64,000 nt of DNA, taken from contig JACGWO010000010.1 of assembly GCA_034509735.1 (NCBI GenBank), forward strand, positions 7,081,193 through 7,145,192, written 5' to 3'. This stretch comes from Sesamum alatum (lineage: Eukaryota > Streptophyta > Magnoliopsida > Lamiales > Pedaliaceae). This document shows positions 44,580 through 56,800 of the stretch, piece by piece. The first letter of the stretch is position 1; every line of letters begins with the position of its first letter. The position numbers were made by a program, and so were the translations under genes. The notes below the pieces were generated by a model. That model ran no database searches. It saw only the letters and a list, made by a program, of their open reading frames with translations, and was not told the DNA's origin.

Positions 44580-44740
44580 TTTCAAAATACAAGGGGGGTG
44601 TGCGCGTGTATCACACACACGAGAATATTCCACCAAGATTCGCTGAAAATTTAAAAAAAGGGTCAAGTGCTATAAAACACAAAGGTTGGGGGTAAAGTGC
44701 AACACCCCCCAAAAGTTGGGGGGGTGTCTGCATTTAACCC
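44580..44740. repeat. MULE terminal inverted repeat, right
   Basis: Inverted match to 39779-39965, ending ...TGTCTGCATTTAACCC. Confidence 0.88.
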
Positions 44741-44748
44741 TTAATAAA
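44741..44748. repeat. Flanking direct repeat TTAATAAA, right copy
   Basis: Identical to 39771-39778. Confidence 0.8.
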
Positions 44749-44929
44749 ATGTTAATTTGAGAAAATAATTTTTTTTGGCATTGCCATCATACTTTACACA
44801 ACTTATGCATTTGGTTGGAGTGCTTAGATCATAATTCTACGAATTTGGGTCACATATATGATGATGATCATGAAACCAACCTCTGTGGTTTCATCTAAAA
44901 TGTTTCAAGTCGGTGGATTGATCTAGATG

Positions 44930-46050
44930 AGGCATTGACCATGATTGCTTAAATACTTGCACTAAGTGATACGTTTATATGATAATTATCATGTTTCATA
45001 GACAATGATGTATGACATATGCGCACTTTAGTGACTGCTTGAGAAGGAGTATCAAGTTCACTGAAAATGGCATGTCGGAGATGTTATATGGGAGCCTTGT
45101 GAGGCATGATCAGTTAACTTTATTCTCTTTTGTTATGATAGTGCATTAAGTAGTTCTTTGACTTGAGGTTCCAGAGTAGCCTTGTGCATAGAACAACTAT
45201 GGCTTGATCATGTCTAACGTAGCTACAGTTCCATCTGTAGTTGTAAAGAGCCATATTTAAGACAGAACCAGAGCATGTATGGAGTTTGGTGAGTTCCAAG
45301 ATTGAATCTGATGCTTATCATGAGATTATGACGAATCCACTATGTTCTCTACGTTGTGTGTTCACCAAGTCCATTGCCATAACAATTGATCAAATAGGAG
45401 AAGGATTTTCTATATTGATAAATGAAATACACAATTATAGAATGGATACATAGATATTGAAGTCCTAGATGGGAATTGATCGCAATTCAATGCTTTAGAC
45501 TTCGATCAACAAATTTGTTGATAGAAGGATTGTATTTGCATGGAGCTCGTAACTTTCAGATTGATGAAAATTTATCTATTTTCTAGTGCCATAAACCATT
45601 GCAAGATGGCCATCCATATGCTCAATGGGTACTCTTGGATTAAGGGGTTAATCAAGAGTGATTAATTAAATAGGATTTGACTAACCTGCACAAATTGGTA
45701 TAGCCAATTAAATTATATGCTATAAAAGTTCAAATCTAGTTGAATAGTGAACTTAAAGAGTAACACACAAATCCTTGATGGAATTTTTGAAATAGAGAAG
45801 AAGTCAATTAATTTAAGGAGTTTTAATTTGATCCATTGGACTAATTTGTGAAATTATCAATGGAAAATTAATTACTGGATTATTTAATTCGTAACCTTTT
45901 TGATAGGAATTCACAAACATTTATTAATTTGATTAATTAAGACTTGTGACAAATTGAATTGATCCTTGAGTTTAATTATAAATTAAACTTCAGGGGGTCA
46001 TTTAAAACTTGAGTATAATTGATTTGAAATTAATTGAAATAATACTTGGT
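44930..46050 (+). mobile_element. Non-coding retroelement (LARD/TRIM-like), plus copy
   Basis: No open frame, but the text is related to the reverse complement of 48880-50640. The shared core is a GATGGCCAT-type block followed by GGGTACTCTTG and CAATCAAGAGTGATTA(A/G)TT (about 45605-45670 here; 49865-49945 in the other copy). Class is inferred from the lack of coding sequence and long non-coding body; LTRs were not delimited. Confidence 0.5.
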
Positions 46051-46499
46051 TCAATTGAGAGTTGAACTCACGCCCTAGCCCACAAGACGAAGAGTGCAAG
46101 AGAGAAGCCAGTCGAAAACTTTTGACAGAAGCTATTCAAATCTTCTAAGAGAAGATATTCAATGGCTTCTAAAAGAAGATATTCTAAACTTCCAAGAGAA
46201 GGTTTTTAAAAGTAAATTGATAAGGCTTTATTAAATGATGGTGCAATTGTGGTATAAATATTTTTAGTAGGAAATATGTACACATGAGGTGCATTACACA
46301 TATTCTTAATCTCATCGTACATGATGGTTTTGAGAAACAAGAAGATATGGCTATCTCTTGCATTAGAAAACGGCATAAGGTATGTTAAAATTCTCCAATT
46401 AGGTACAAAAAATTTAAAGAGTGTGTGGGATTGAAAAATCATAGATAAACAATTTATTAAGTTTCGATGTTTTTACTAGGTAAAGTTTCACCTACTTGA
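46051..46499. other. Intergenic, no gene seen
   Basis: 46110-46200 repeats AGAAGATATTCAA/AGAAGATATTCTAA three times. Nothing else. Confidence 0.4.
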
Positions 46500-47420
46500 T
46501 GTTGGAGGTTGCTCATGCCTCAAAAGTGTCTTTCCTAATATAAAGATGTGGATTTTGATTATATAGATAATCATTCAAAAGTCAATGTAGATCAAGATTG
46601 GAATAGCGCTACATTATTGCTGAAATTCTATGATTATTTCTGCAAGTTGGCTTTGTGCATTTGCGGTTCTTTATATATGATTTTTCAATACCATATTACG
46701 AGATATGTATTGTTGAATTGCTTATATAATATTTGGAGAATGATGATTTTGTGATATGAGATGTCTAGAAGGATGAAACAAATATTTGACAAATGTTGAG
46801 GGTCAATTTTAAAAAATGAACATGAACATATATTATGCAGTTATCCTTTCCACATTACAAGTTTCAGTTTGTTTGATACACTATATGATGATGCGACAAA
46901 GTGCGTACTTATAAAAAAAGAAGTCAAGAATGGCATGATTGATTCATTTAATGCTTATAAGGTAAATGTGTGGTCTTCAAGGAGCTGAATTTCCTCAAGT
47001 TGATCAAAATCTTTTTCCTCCTCAAGTTCGACATCCAATCTGACTGGTTCAAATACTCATATGGCTATGGCATCTGGAATATGTATGCATGAATGATTCA
47101 AAAAGTACAAGATTGGAGAAAAAGGTGAGATACAAATTGGAGTTAGAGAAACATTAATGTGAAGATCTTGAGGACTATTGTCAAGAATTTGATATCCTAA
47201 ATTGGTGGGAAGTAAATTCTTGAAGGTTTCCTATTCTCGTCATGATAGCTCGCTACGTATGGGTAGTCCTAGTCCCTACAGTTACTCCAGAAGTTGTCTT
47301 TAGCACCGGTGGTCGTGTTCTATATTTATTTAAGAATTCATTGTATCCTAAAATGGTACAGGCACTCATTTGTGCTCAAGTTATCTTCATATGTACTTTA
47401 AGGATATAAGTGTAAAAGGG
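46500..47420 (+). pseudogene. hAT transposase relic
   Basis: Plus-strand fragments in order: SATLLLKFYDYFCKLALCIC with GSLY (46595-46680), LFDTLYDDATKCVLIKKEVK (about 46870-46930), a Ser-rich linker, and the C-terminal dimerisation domain FDILNWWEVNS, ILVMIARYVWVVLVPTVTPE, VFSTGGRVL and LYPKMVQALICAQ (47190-47390). This domain order is diagnostic for plant hAT (Ac-like) transposases. Frameshifts and stops throughout; no tips found. Confidence 0.8.
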
Positions 47421-48240
47421 AACTTATGTTGAATTCCAACAACTGAAAAAAGGTATTTCATTCGCTATTTTTACTTTTACATTTATTTTCTTCTCAAATT
47501 CAATTATTTACATACTTTGGTTATACTTCTCTTATTAAATTATAACATATCTAATGTTTATCTATTTTTTTGTAGAATTACTCAATTTGGGGATTGATTC
47601 AGTGGTTGTCGATGTCTTAATTATGCTATAGATTTGGTGTTGCGTGCTATAAATTCAATATGTCATTCTCTTTCATTCACTCCTTCGTTATTGAAAACTT
47701 GTATTAATTAGAATTTGTATATTGGCATAATTTGGATGGTTTGTTGGTTAGAATATGGATGGTTGTAAAAAATGAATGGTTTTGTTGATTAGAATTTAGA
47801 TGATTGTAAAATTTTGATGGTTATTTATTTTTATTGTGTCTTATGAGCTATGAACTTATGACGATGACTTGTAAGTTAATTTTGTAATTTTTTATTTATA
47901 AAATTTAATAATTAATAATTAAAAAATCTGCTCTATTTGATTTCAATTTGAGGCACAAAATGTGCCTCTGATACATACTTACAGATGCACACCTTTGATT
48001 TTGCAAAGAGGCACATTGGTGCCTCTGGAGTTGTAAAAAATTTGAAAGAAACTTGATACCCAAAACTTCTGGGTACCCGTTGAAGTTTCGGGTAACCAAA
48101 ATTTGAATCCAGATTGGGTAGCTATTTTAGATACCCAAAATTTTGGATACCCCACTTGAATCATCGAAGCCGCACTACCAACCTGATAGTCATGAAGGTA
48201 TTAGTGCTATATTTTTTCAGCGTGAAAAGAAGGTAGATGT
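47421..48240. other. Intergenic with short palindromic repeats
   Basis: 47955-48160 holds GAGGCACAAAATGTGCCTC-type and GGGTACCC/GATACCCAAAA(C/T)TT(C/T)TGG repeats, possibly a short non-autonomous element. No gene. Confidence 0.4.
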
Positions 48241-48879
48241 CCAAAAATTGAAATGATAATGGGTTTAGACGCACTTGAGTACTGTGCAATTCAGAACCTG
48301 GGGAATAAAGGGCCATAATTCACCAAGTGCAATGATAGAGAAAGCCCTTATATAGTACGAGAACACCAGATAGAGCATGTGTTAAGAGGAATGGCGAGTG
48401 AAATTTCCCAAAGCTAGTATATCTCATTTGGTCTCAGCATATATACTCGAACTACAAGCCGCTTTACATCAGTTATAGCCCCTCCCCCTCATCCGCGCAT
48501 AGCCAACTAGTAGACCTACTCATTTGAGGCATTGGTAGATCTTCAACTTGTGAACAAATTATTAAGGCAACACGAAAGAATGAGGACACAATAATGACAT
48601 ACAAATTTGCACGGCGGAACAATAAAGAGTGTAGGATGTTAGGTTCAAATGAGTGAATAGGAACACAATAGAAATTTGAAGATTTAAAATTTAAGGATAT
48701 ATGCATACCATTTACACATAGCCTAAATGCTCTAATTCTAATGGATCATGTGCAAATCACAAAATATGCGTGAGGAGCATATCAGATAACACATATATTT
48801 CCACACTCTGATTGTTTTCATGCAAATTATGAAGGAATCAGGACAAATTCAGGACGTAAATAAACAATGGAAGCGAATA

Positions 48880-49663
48880 AATAAAGCATAAAAGGGATCA
48901 AATCCCACGTCAACCGGGTTCTTCGTACATTTGCACACCAACTAGTTGATGTGGAGTCAAAGAGTGATACACCACTTTAAGAGTGGAGTGTCCTTGCTTA
49001 ATAAGCTCACCTCCAAAAAGTTCTTGCAATGTCTACACAAGAGGTTCTCTTTAGCAAGTCCACACAAAACACCAATTTATGTGTCTCTTTGAGTCTTGCT
49101 AGAACTCAAGAGATAAGTGCGAGACAACACTTCCATGAAGTAGAAAGTGTTATAGGATTCTCTGGAAAGAAGCTTGAATAAATTTCAAGTTCTTAAAGGA
49201 GGATGCAAGAGAAAAAATACTCTAGAGAAAGAAAAGAGCAACAAGAGCGTGACGAGAGAAAAATGAGACATACACAAGAGCCAAGGCTCTTGTAGTCGTC
49301 GACTCCCTTTAAAAAGAGGGAGCAGTTGGCTCCTAGCCAAGAGCTTAGCTACGCCCTTGCTAATGCAGCTAAGCCCTAGTAAAAAATCCTCATTGCGAGT
49401 GGGACCTTGTGGTCACTTGGGCTTGTCCAAGCATTAAATACACATTGACTTCAAGTTTAGGAATTGATTGATCTAATTAGTTAATTTCAAGGCTACATCA
49501 ATCCTTATTTAATTAACGGACCCAAGCGTAATTAATCTGATTAATTAATTCTAAATTCAAATATTTAATTAATCAAATTAATTATTTTTTTGGGTTTCCT
49601 ATTAAATAGGACCTCAGTAAATAATCCAATTATTAAGGAATTAATTTAAACTCATTTATATTA

Positions 49664-49712
<49 letters not shown>

Positions 49713-50640
49713 GAAATTAACTCAATAATTAATTTCACATTCGAAATTAATTCTCCAATTAATTCCATAATACCCTTAGTGTTTTGTGTGTGACTTTATA
49801 GGTCCACTCTCAGCTCGACTCGAGCTTGCATCACCTAGTTAATTTAATTCGTCAACTAACTTGCTCTAAATTAATTAAATCATATTCAACTAATCACTCT
49901 TGATTGACACATCAATTCAAGAGTACCCATTACCATGGCGACCGTCTGACAACATTCCATGAACTAGTGACTAGGTTAAAGTGGTATGAACTTTAAACTG
50001 CACATACCATACAGATATTGTCATTCCATCAAGCTATATCCCAATCAAAGTTTAGGGCACGACCTTCTAAATCGGTTCCCATACTTGACTTCGATAACTA
50101 TGTACCCGCTCTTGATTGAGTTTCTCATTAATCAATATAGAAAACTACTTTCCTACTTGATCTACAGTTTTGGCCACAGGCTCCTAGAAATCAACATAGT
50201 CTTGAGGACATAGGAAATCATCATCATCTCATGATAGGCGATGAATCTCTTTTTGGAACGCATTAACCTTCATGCATGTTCTAACTACATTGGTGTAAGC
50301 CCTATAGGGCTTTTCGCAACCACACAATACCGCAGTTACATCATCCATGACCAAGATATAGTTGCCATTTACATAAGGCTAATGTGGCTCCTCGATTGGA
50401 AGACTAACTTCAGGTACTATCGCAGCTAAAGGGTTCCAATCATACGCATCATTCCACACGGGCTTCTATATGACAACTCCTGTGAGTTAATTCAGTAAAT
50501 TTGACAACCTACTTGTCAAGCGTCCACTAAAATGCATAGACATCATACGTTTGTCATCGAACCTTCCAAGAAAGTCGGGTTCCAGCATTGGACCGAAGCA
50601 TGATAAGTATTTGAGTCGTCGATAATTGTTCGCAGATCAA
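48880..50640 (-). mobile_element. Non-coding retroelement (LARD/TRIM-like), minus copy
   Basis: About 1.8 kb without coding potential, moderate GC, with a long (CT)n tract. Related in inverse orientation to 44930-46050. Boundaries are approximate; the right limit is set where LINE-like coding text begins. Confidence 0.5.
49669..49711. repeat. (CT)n microsatellite
   Basis: About 42 bases of uninterrupted CT dinucleotides. Confidence 0.97.
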
Positions 50641-50879
50641 AAAAGGATCTTCGAGTAGATTAGTGAGATCTGGAATAAAACCCTCGGTTGTAATAAAAAA
50701 CTATTGTAAAAAATAGAGAAGGAGATTATAATAATAGTCTGTGCTTCAACCTATTCCCACTTACGCAATAGCACATTTCAAGCTCTCAGAATGCAAAAAT
50801 TTCTAAAATTTAATCAATTATAATTAAGTTTTAGTGTGTAATATAGAGGCGAAAATCATTCTCCAGGTCACATAGATGA

Positions 50880-52080
50880 ACTTATGCCGAAGTGAGAGAC
50901 ATAAACAGCCTGCTCACAAGTATATACTAGACAATGGAAAGATTATTCAATCAGGTATAAGATGGAAAATTGGGTCTGGAACTGCTATGTGAATCTAGCA
51001 TGATCGATGGATACCTAGCCTCGTTCCTGAAACCTATTACTCTTGTTCATACTCATTCTAGCAATGCGACAGCCAGGAATCTTTGTGAAGATAATTAGCA
51101 TTAAAGAAACTCTAGTATGGTCAATTATCTTTTCCTACCAGAAGATGTGGTGACAATCCTCTCCAATCCACTAGGCCGAGCTTCTTTTCAAAACATATTG
51201 ATTTGTCACTTCTCTTGAAACTAGTAGATTCAACATTTAGTCTACTTATTACTTATATCAGGAAATTTGGGCACAAGAACACCAGCGATGTAGGTCTTTC
51301 TCATAGTGGTCCATGTATAAGTTGGCTTACTATATAGAACACAACTGTCCCAAACAAAGTCAAAGTGTTTGCACAACAACTATGCAAGAAAGCACTCCCT
51401 TCCAAGGATATTTGAAGACAAAGACAGTGTGGAGTTAATGTAGATTGCATCTCCAATGAGGTAGAGGAATAAGATTCTTGCCACATCTTTATGTGATGCC
51501 ATTACGTGCGCCAAGTATGAGCTTTGTCAAATCTCCATAGCACTTCATAAATTAGTGGCAAGCAATGCACTTGCCTGGATAGTGAGACCTATTGAAAACT
51601 CTCAACTGAGTAATTTCATCTTTTCTTAGTGATGTGTTGTGCCCTTAGAAGTCAATGGAACATATGCCTAATGGAGAACATAAAACATGATCCACTAGAT
51701 ACTACAATCGTCGCGTCGCTTTTTCCTTTGGCGTTTTTCAAAGATGCCATTAGACCGTTATGCCAAAACCTCAACAACTCGGGGTACGAGGTGGTCTAAA
51801 TCTAGCCCATGCTTCATCAAGATTAAATTTGATGGTGCTACTTTTCTGGTGAAGATTGAGTTAGTTGTTGAGGTCAGTACAAGAGAGCAAGTGAGCTGGA
51901 GTTTGCATGGTTTTCTAGTTTGTCATGGCATGGAAAAGACAAGGTAGATGAAGCTTTTGCTGTTAGGGTTGAGGTGGACTGAGCTTATCAAGTTGTTGGG
52001 AGAATGTTATCATTGAAGGGGACGTGATTAATAGGTTGTGCATGTTGGAGCCTCATTAGTAACGAGGTGCTTTTATTGGC
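50880..52080 (+). pseudogene. L1-type LINE relic: zf-RVT and RNase H
   Basis: Plus-strand C-terminal half of a plant L1 ORF2, in broken frames. IRWKIGSGTA and RWIPSL (about 50955-51030), NYLFLPEDVVTILSNPLGRA (51120-51185), then the zf-RVT domain TVPNKVKVFAQQLCKKALPS (about 51345-51405) and CHIFM...CAKYELC-type Cys/His text. The RNase H start IKFDGATF (about 51822) is followed by EAFAVRVEVD and ENVIIEGDVINRLC (about 51950-52045, shifted frame). The RT core is absent or unrecognisable upstream. No poly-A tail seen. Confidence 0.8.
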
Positions 52081-52083
52081 TTA

Positions 52084-52590
52084 AAGGCAATTTTGCTCCT
52101 GTAACTTAAATTATATGATGTTTTATTCTTTAATTTTTTAAAGTAGCATTTTGGACCTACATCTTTTTAAGTTTTCTAATTTCGACCTTTTTTTTCCGTC
52201 TAAGTTCACCTCCACCGGCGAGAAGGTTGAACTTCGATGCAAAAAGGACTAAAATCACAAAAATAAAAAAGATGCAAAATGCTACCCTAGAAAATTAAAG
52301 GACAAAGATACTGAAAAAAAAAATGAACCAATTGGAAGAATACCCCCAATTGTAAAAGATTGTGCGTATGCACATGCCCTTTTTTGACAGGGAGGTTGAA
52401 CTCCGATGAAGAATTTAACTGAAATTGGGAATATTAAATAGATGGTCAGGTTTGAACTTTGATGAAAAAATGACTAAAAACAACGAATATTAAATAGATG
52501 CAAGACCAAAAAAATAATATTCGAAAAAATTAAATGACGAAAATACTAAATAGTCTAAGTCACATGACAAAAATACATTTAAGCTTGCTT
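52084..52590. mobile_element. Inverted-repeat (MITE-like) element
   Basis: Left text GCTCCTGTAACTTAAATTAT, then TTTTATTCTTTAATTTTTT and AGCATTTTGGACC is mirrored by the right side ATTTTTTAA/AAAATTAAATGACGAAAATAC and GTCACATGACAAAAATAC. An inner inverted copy is at about 52240-52310 (GATGCAAAATGCTACCCTAG). Non-coding; tips not precise. Confidence 0.5.
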
Positions 52591-53590
52591 TTATCATTCA
52601 TGACTGTAAAGTCTTATATTTTTTGCGTTTCGCTCCATTGCTTTTAGTCATCTTAGGAGGTCTACTAATGGAACTGCCCACATGATCGGTGGAAAGGGCT
52701 ATCTTCGTTTTCACAAATGGTAGATCAAATTTAAAGATTATGTTTTAGGGCATGGAACGTACGAAGTAAAGTGTGAAGTGTCAAATATTATTATTTTTTA
52801 ATTTGAATATACTAATAAATCAAAATATTTACAAAGAGTAGACATATATAATCAAAGCTCTGATAAGGAGCTAATAGTTGGTATTAGTTCATCCGTTCAC
52901 TTTCAAGTAGATGACTAGTCCTCGTCACTTACGCTCATAAAAACTTGAGGAAAATAACACTAGGTAAGCTAAATTATAATCCTTCGATGTTTAAGTTAGT
53001 GATATTAATATTAAAATAGCTTGAGATTATTGGTCCGAAAGAATAATGCCTAACATTCGGGCTTATGTATTTATAGTAATAGTAAGATAGTACGACCCAA
53101 TATGCATCGTTGGTTCAAAGACGATCAAACAATTATTGAAATCAATAACATACAGATTCGATTCATATCGGATTGACCTTTGAGGTGTTTGGTCTTTGAC
53201 AAGCCTTGCAGACATTCTATCTAATTTACCTAGTCTGATTGTGGTCCCCACATCAATATAATGAAGAACAAAAAACAATTTTCCATAGCAATAAAAAAAA
53301 AAAAAAAAAATTCATAGGGCTTTGCATTCTCAAATCATTTCTCCCTAATTTCCCAAAATATTTTCCCCAAAACTCCCAAAAAAAAAAAAAATTCCAAAAC
53401 AAACCTTTCCAACAAAAGGGAAAAATCTAAACTGAAACTGAGCAAAGAAAGCGGGCAGTCAGTCAACCCAAAGACAAAGAAGCGAAGGCCCAGCAGAGAG
53501 ACGCGGGTCAGAAAACGGTCTTCACCTGCCTGCCCCACGCACGTACCCACCCAGGAGACCAATCCTCTACCAAAACGCTGTCGTATTGTA
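52591..53590. other. Intergenic, upstream of BPC
   Basis: No gene recognised. Poly-A runs at 53291-53310 and 53379-53391. Probably includes the BPC promoter toward its right end. Confidence 0.4.
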
Positions 53591-53599
53591 TCGAAAACT

Positions 53600-53817
53600 G
53601 CGCCGCTCATCGAATTGAATTCCCAATTCAACTTGCAGAATTTGCCAAAAAGCACAGAGAGAGAGAAAGAGGTATCTTTATTCTTTCGCCTGCAATTCGG
53701 AATAGACACACACACACACACACTAAACTCTCTTCTCTCCTGCGAGAAGGAGAAGGAGGAGAGAGAGAGAGGTGTATCTGCCATTTTCTGAATCTTCATC
53801 TGAGGAAGTCTCTCCTG
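53600..53817 (+). promoter_or_regulatory. BPC promoter-proximal/5' leader with GAGA tracts
   Basis: Contains AGAGAGAGAAAGAGG (about 53656-53671), an (AC)n run (53707-53722), CTCTCTTCTCTCC, and GGAGGAGAGAGAGAGAGG (53755-53772). It ends at a good splice donor, CTCCTG|GTATGC (53817/53818). The layout (purine-rich leader exon, then long intron) is typical of plant BPC genes. Transcription start not determined. GAGA tracts are the binding motif of the protein this gene encodes. Confidence 0.6.
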
Positions 53818-56800
53818 GTATGCTCTGGTTTTGTGTGTTTTGCTAGTTGAAGTTTGTTGTCTTGTTTGATTTCTGGATCTGCTCGGCTGTTCCTCGTTGA
53901 TTGCCTCATTTTGGAGCTAGCATTCTCAAATAGTTTCCATCTATCTTGATCTTTACTGACGCTTTTTGCATCGCGGTTGATCCTGATTCCTGAATCTCTT
54001 TTGTTTTCAGCTAGTGATTTCTGTGTAGTTGTGGATAACTCCTGTCAAATGTACATGGAAGAACTTGTGAAGATTAAAAATTTAATTGCTAGCTTTTGGA
54101 ATTCTGTGCAGGGCGTTTCTGGTTGTATTACTCTTTATGTATTTTAGTTTTATTTAGTTCATTCCTTCTCTTTTTTCTTTAACTGAATGGGTTGCTAGGT
54201 GCTAAGAATTAGCCAAATCCCCATGCTCAAAGTAGCTGTGTTAGCAATTAGGTGGTGTTTCCATTTTGTAGGGTGGCATTTCAGTTTGCTTGTAGTGTCT
54301 GCTTTTGCATAAGAGAACTGCTTGAATCCTCAGTCCAATAGGTTTTCTGTTGATGTTACATGACAATAACTTGTCTTTTTCATGCTGCTTTACTTCAACA
54401 AGATACCAAAGAGAACCTTATAGTTTTTTATGGTTAACAAGCACTTGGTTTTATAGAAGTTAAACATATGCCACAGAGTTTATGGATTGAAGCTGTTGTT
54501 CATGGGGAGCGGTTCTTTAGTTCATGCTAAAATCCTGGGTTTTAGAGTAGAAGAGCGCAATAGACATAGCAGGTAGAAACTTGTTTAATGGCCTTTCTGT
54601 CTGGTAGTACTACTTTTCAATCAGCAACCTAACTTACTAATGAGTTCATTTTATTAAGCAACCATCAGTTCTCTTTTCCAACCCCTTCCAATTTTCTCCC
54701 TGAAAAAGACCACTAACAGCTAAACTGGTATAGATTCCTTCATTACCTGTTTTCTTCTAATAGGACCTATCCAAAAGAATTGCTTGAATAAGCACTATAG
54801 ATGTTTGGGATGACCAGATGCATGGGAATGTTGATCAGGGTTTTGGTTTGATATTTCAGATGACTGGATCCATGGCAACAGTGGTCATTTTTAGGATTTT
54901 GTCCTTCAATTGAACGCTGGGAAGAATTATAATTTTCTTCAATCTTCTAACAAAGGTGGCGTTCTGGATCAACTTGTACAAACTCAATAAAGATGTAAAT
55001 AAAACCTTTTTATTATTTGAAATTTCTTCTTGAGATTTCAGTTGCTATGTTCATGTTTGGGGTGTATGCACTCACATCCATGCTTATCAGACTGGCAATG
55101 ATGCAGTTTCTACTGGTGCTTTGTCTTAGTAGTATTAAGTTGAGGATAACTCTTGAGGATCAAGTGAGGGATTTTCATCAATTTTCAACACTCAATATAC
55201 ATCAGTCAGACCATGGAATGATTGATTTAATTGATGATGGCCAGCTAATGTATTGTGAAGCTAGAGCCTTTTCTTTTACGTTTTGTTTCAATCCCAGACT
55301 TTTTAAAAGAAACTAGGTAGTTTTAAGTTCCTTTGGTAGATGTGAAGATGTTTGTTCTCTATCTACCATATCTTTGTGCTTGATAATATCATGCCCTATC
55401 AACACATCCAAAATGAACTCCCCTTAAGCTTTGTGCCTCCTTCAAGTGTCCTTAATGACCAAGTAAAGAAGGGGCCTTTCTCATCTTTGACCAATAATGG
55501 AATGAGGGACTACTGCACATTTGTCCATCTTTAAGTTTCAGATCAAGGATAAGCTCTATAATACCCAGTGGCCAGTGCCTTGCAAGAAGAAATTTGTTAA
55601 GGTTGCTAGTGCACGATCATTTTGTTTGGACTGTTACTATCTCCAGTCACATTATACAATTCTATAGTGGTTCTCTCACCTTACTTTTTCTGCTAGATAT
55701 GTTAAAATCCCACACCTGATTTTTGAAAGATTCTAGAACTACAAAGATCCAGTTTAGTTGTTTTTTATATTAATGAGTACATCTTGTGGATCATGGACTA
55801 AGAGAACTTCAATAATCACTTACCCGAAACTCATTGGGCTGTGGTGATTCCTGTTCTTCTCTCATTTAAAATGCATGTAAGATAATTGACTTTCTCTAAA
55901 GAAGTACCCTAAGTAGTTGTAATATTGTTTTCCTAGTATCTAATAGGGGTGAGAAATTTAGGGTACAGGTACTGAGATTCCATGAGAAGTGTATTATTTA
56001 ATGAGGGGAAAAAAAGAAACAGCGTCCTTTTTACAAAAGAAAACACAAAAAATATGGAAAAGAACGAACAATGTTTTGATTAGCAAATCTCAGTCAGGAC
56101 TGTTGATAAGTTGTCGCTTAACAGTTACTGTTGAGGTCGGAAACTAGTCATGTTAATGTATTGCATACTGGGGCAAGACTAAGGTGATTACTCATCTTCA
56201 ATTCCCTCGTACCTGTATCATCCATTATCCTCATCTAACATCTTTACATTGAATGGTTCATTTGGTATCAGCTGCAGCTGCTTCAATTTCTTCCTGATCC
56301 CATATATCTCTTCTTTGAAATTTTCAGTTGGACATCAGAACATGATGCTAACATCTTCTTTCTGAACGTAAACCCTTGTTATACAATGTCTATCCAATAC
56401 GTGCCTTTGAAAACTTATAATGCATTATTATCTTACATCTGCATTTCAGTTTGAAGGGTAACTAACAGAAATAAACAAAAATGTATATTCGTAACTTTTT
56501 TTCTCTTGAAACTTACGCAAGTAATTTTATGTATACAAAATCTCTCCTCTATCTGAAGTGTGTGATTGGAAATTGATTTGATCTGCTTAATAGTTGGATG
56601 CATCAGTAACAGCTAGTAGGAAGATGGATTGGACTAGTGTTAAGCAAACAATTTATTCAGGAGATCATTCATGAAAGAGATATGGATTTAAGTTGGAATC
56701 TAGCACGAACAAGTCAATGCTCTCTTTCTGAAACTTATTCTCAGTATAACTATGTTTACTCAGGATCTTGTGAGGAAAAGTAAAAGGAAGAATATTGAAA

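Larger units (their letters stand above)
39779..44740 (+). mobile_element. Mutator-like transposon (MULE) with long TIRs
   Basis: 4962-bp element bounded by inverted GGGTTAAATGCAGACACCCC tips, flanked by TTAATAAA. The inverted repeats extend for roughly 180 bp with small indels, sharing GGGGGGTGTTGCACTTTACC, TATAGCACTT and GTGTGATACACGCGCAC. The interior carries a MULE transposase gene on the plus strand with recognisable exons, frameshifted. About 1.4 kb of non-coding DNA follows before the right repeat. Confidence 0.95.

Noticed and set aside
53335..53799. 154-codon minus-strand open frame
   Set aside because: Antisense to the BPC leader; hydrophobic Ser/Leu/Phe text arises from the purine-rich leader. 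No known motif.
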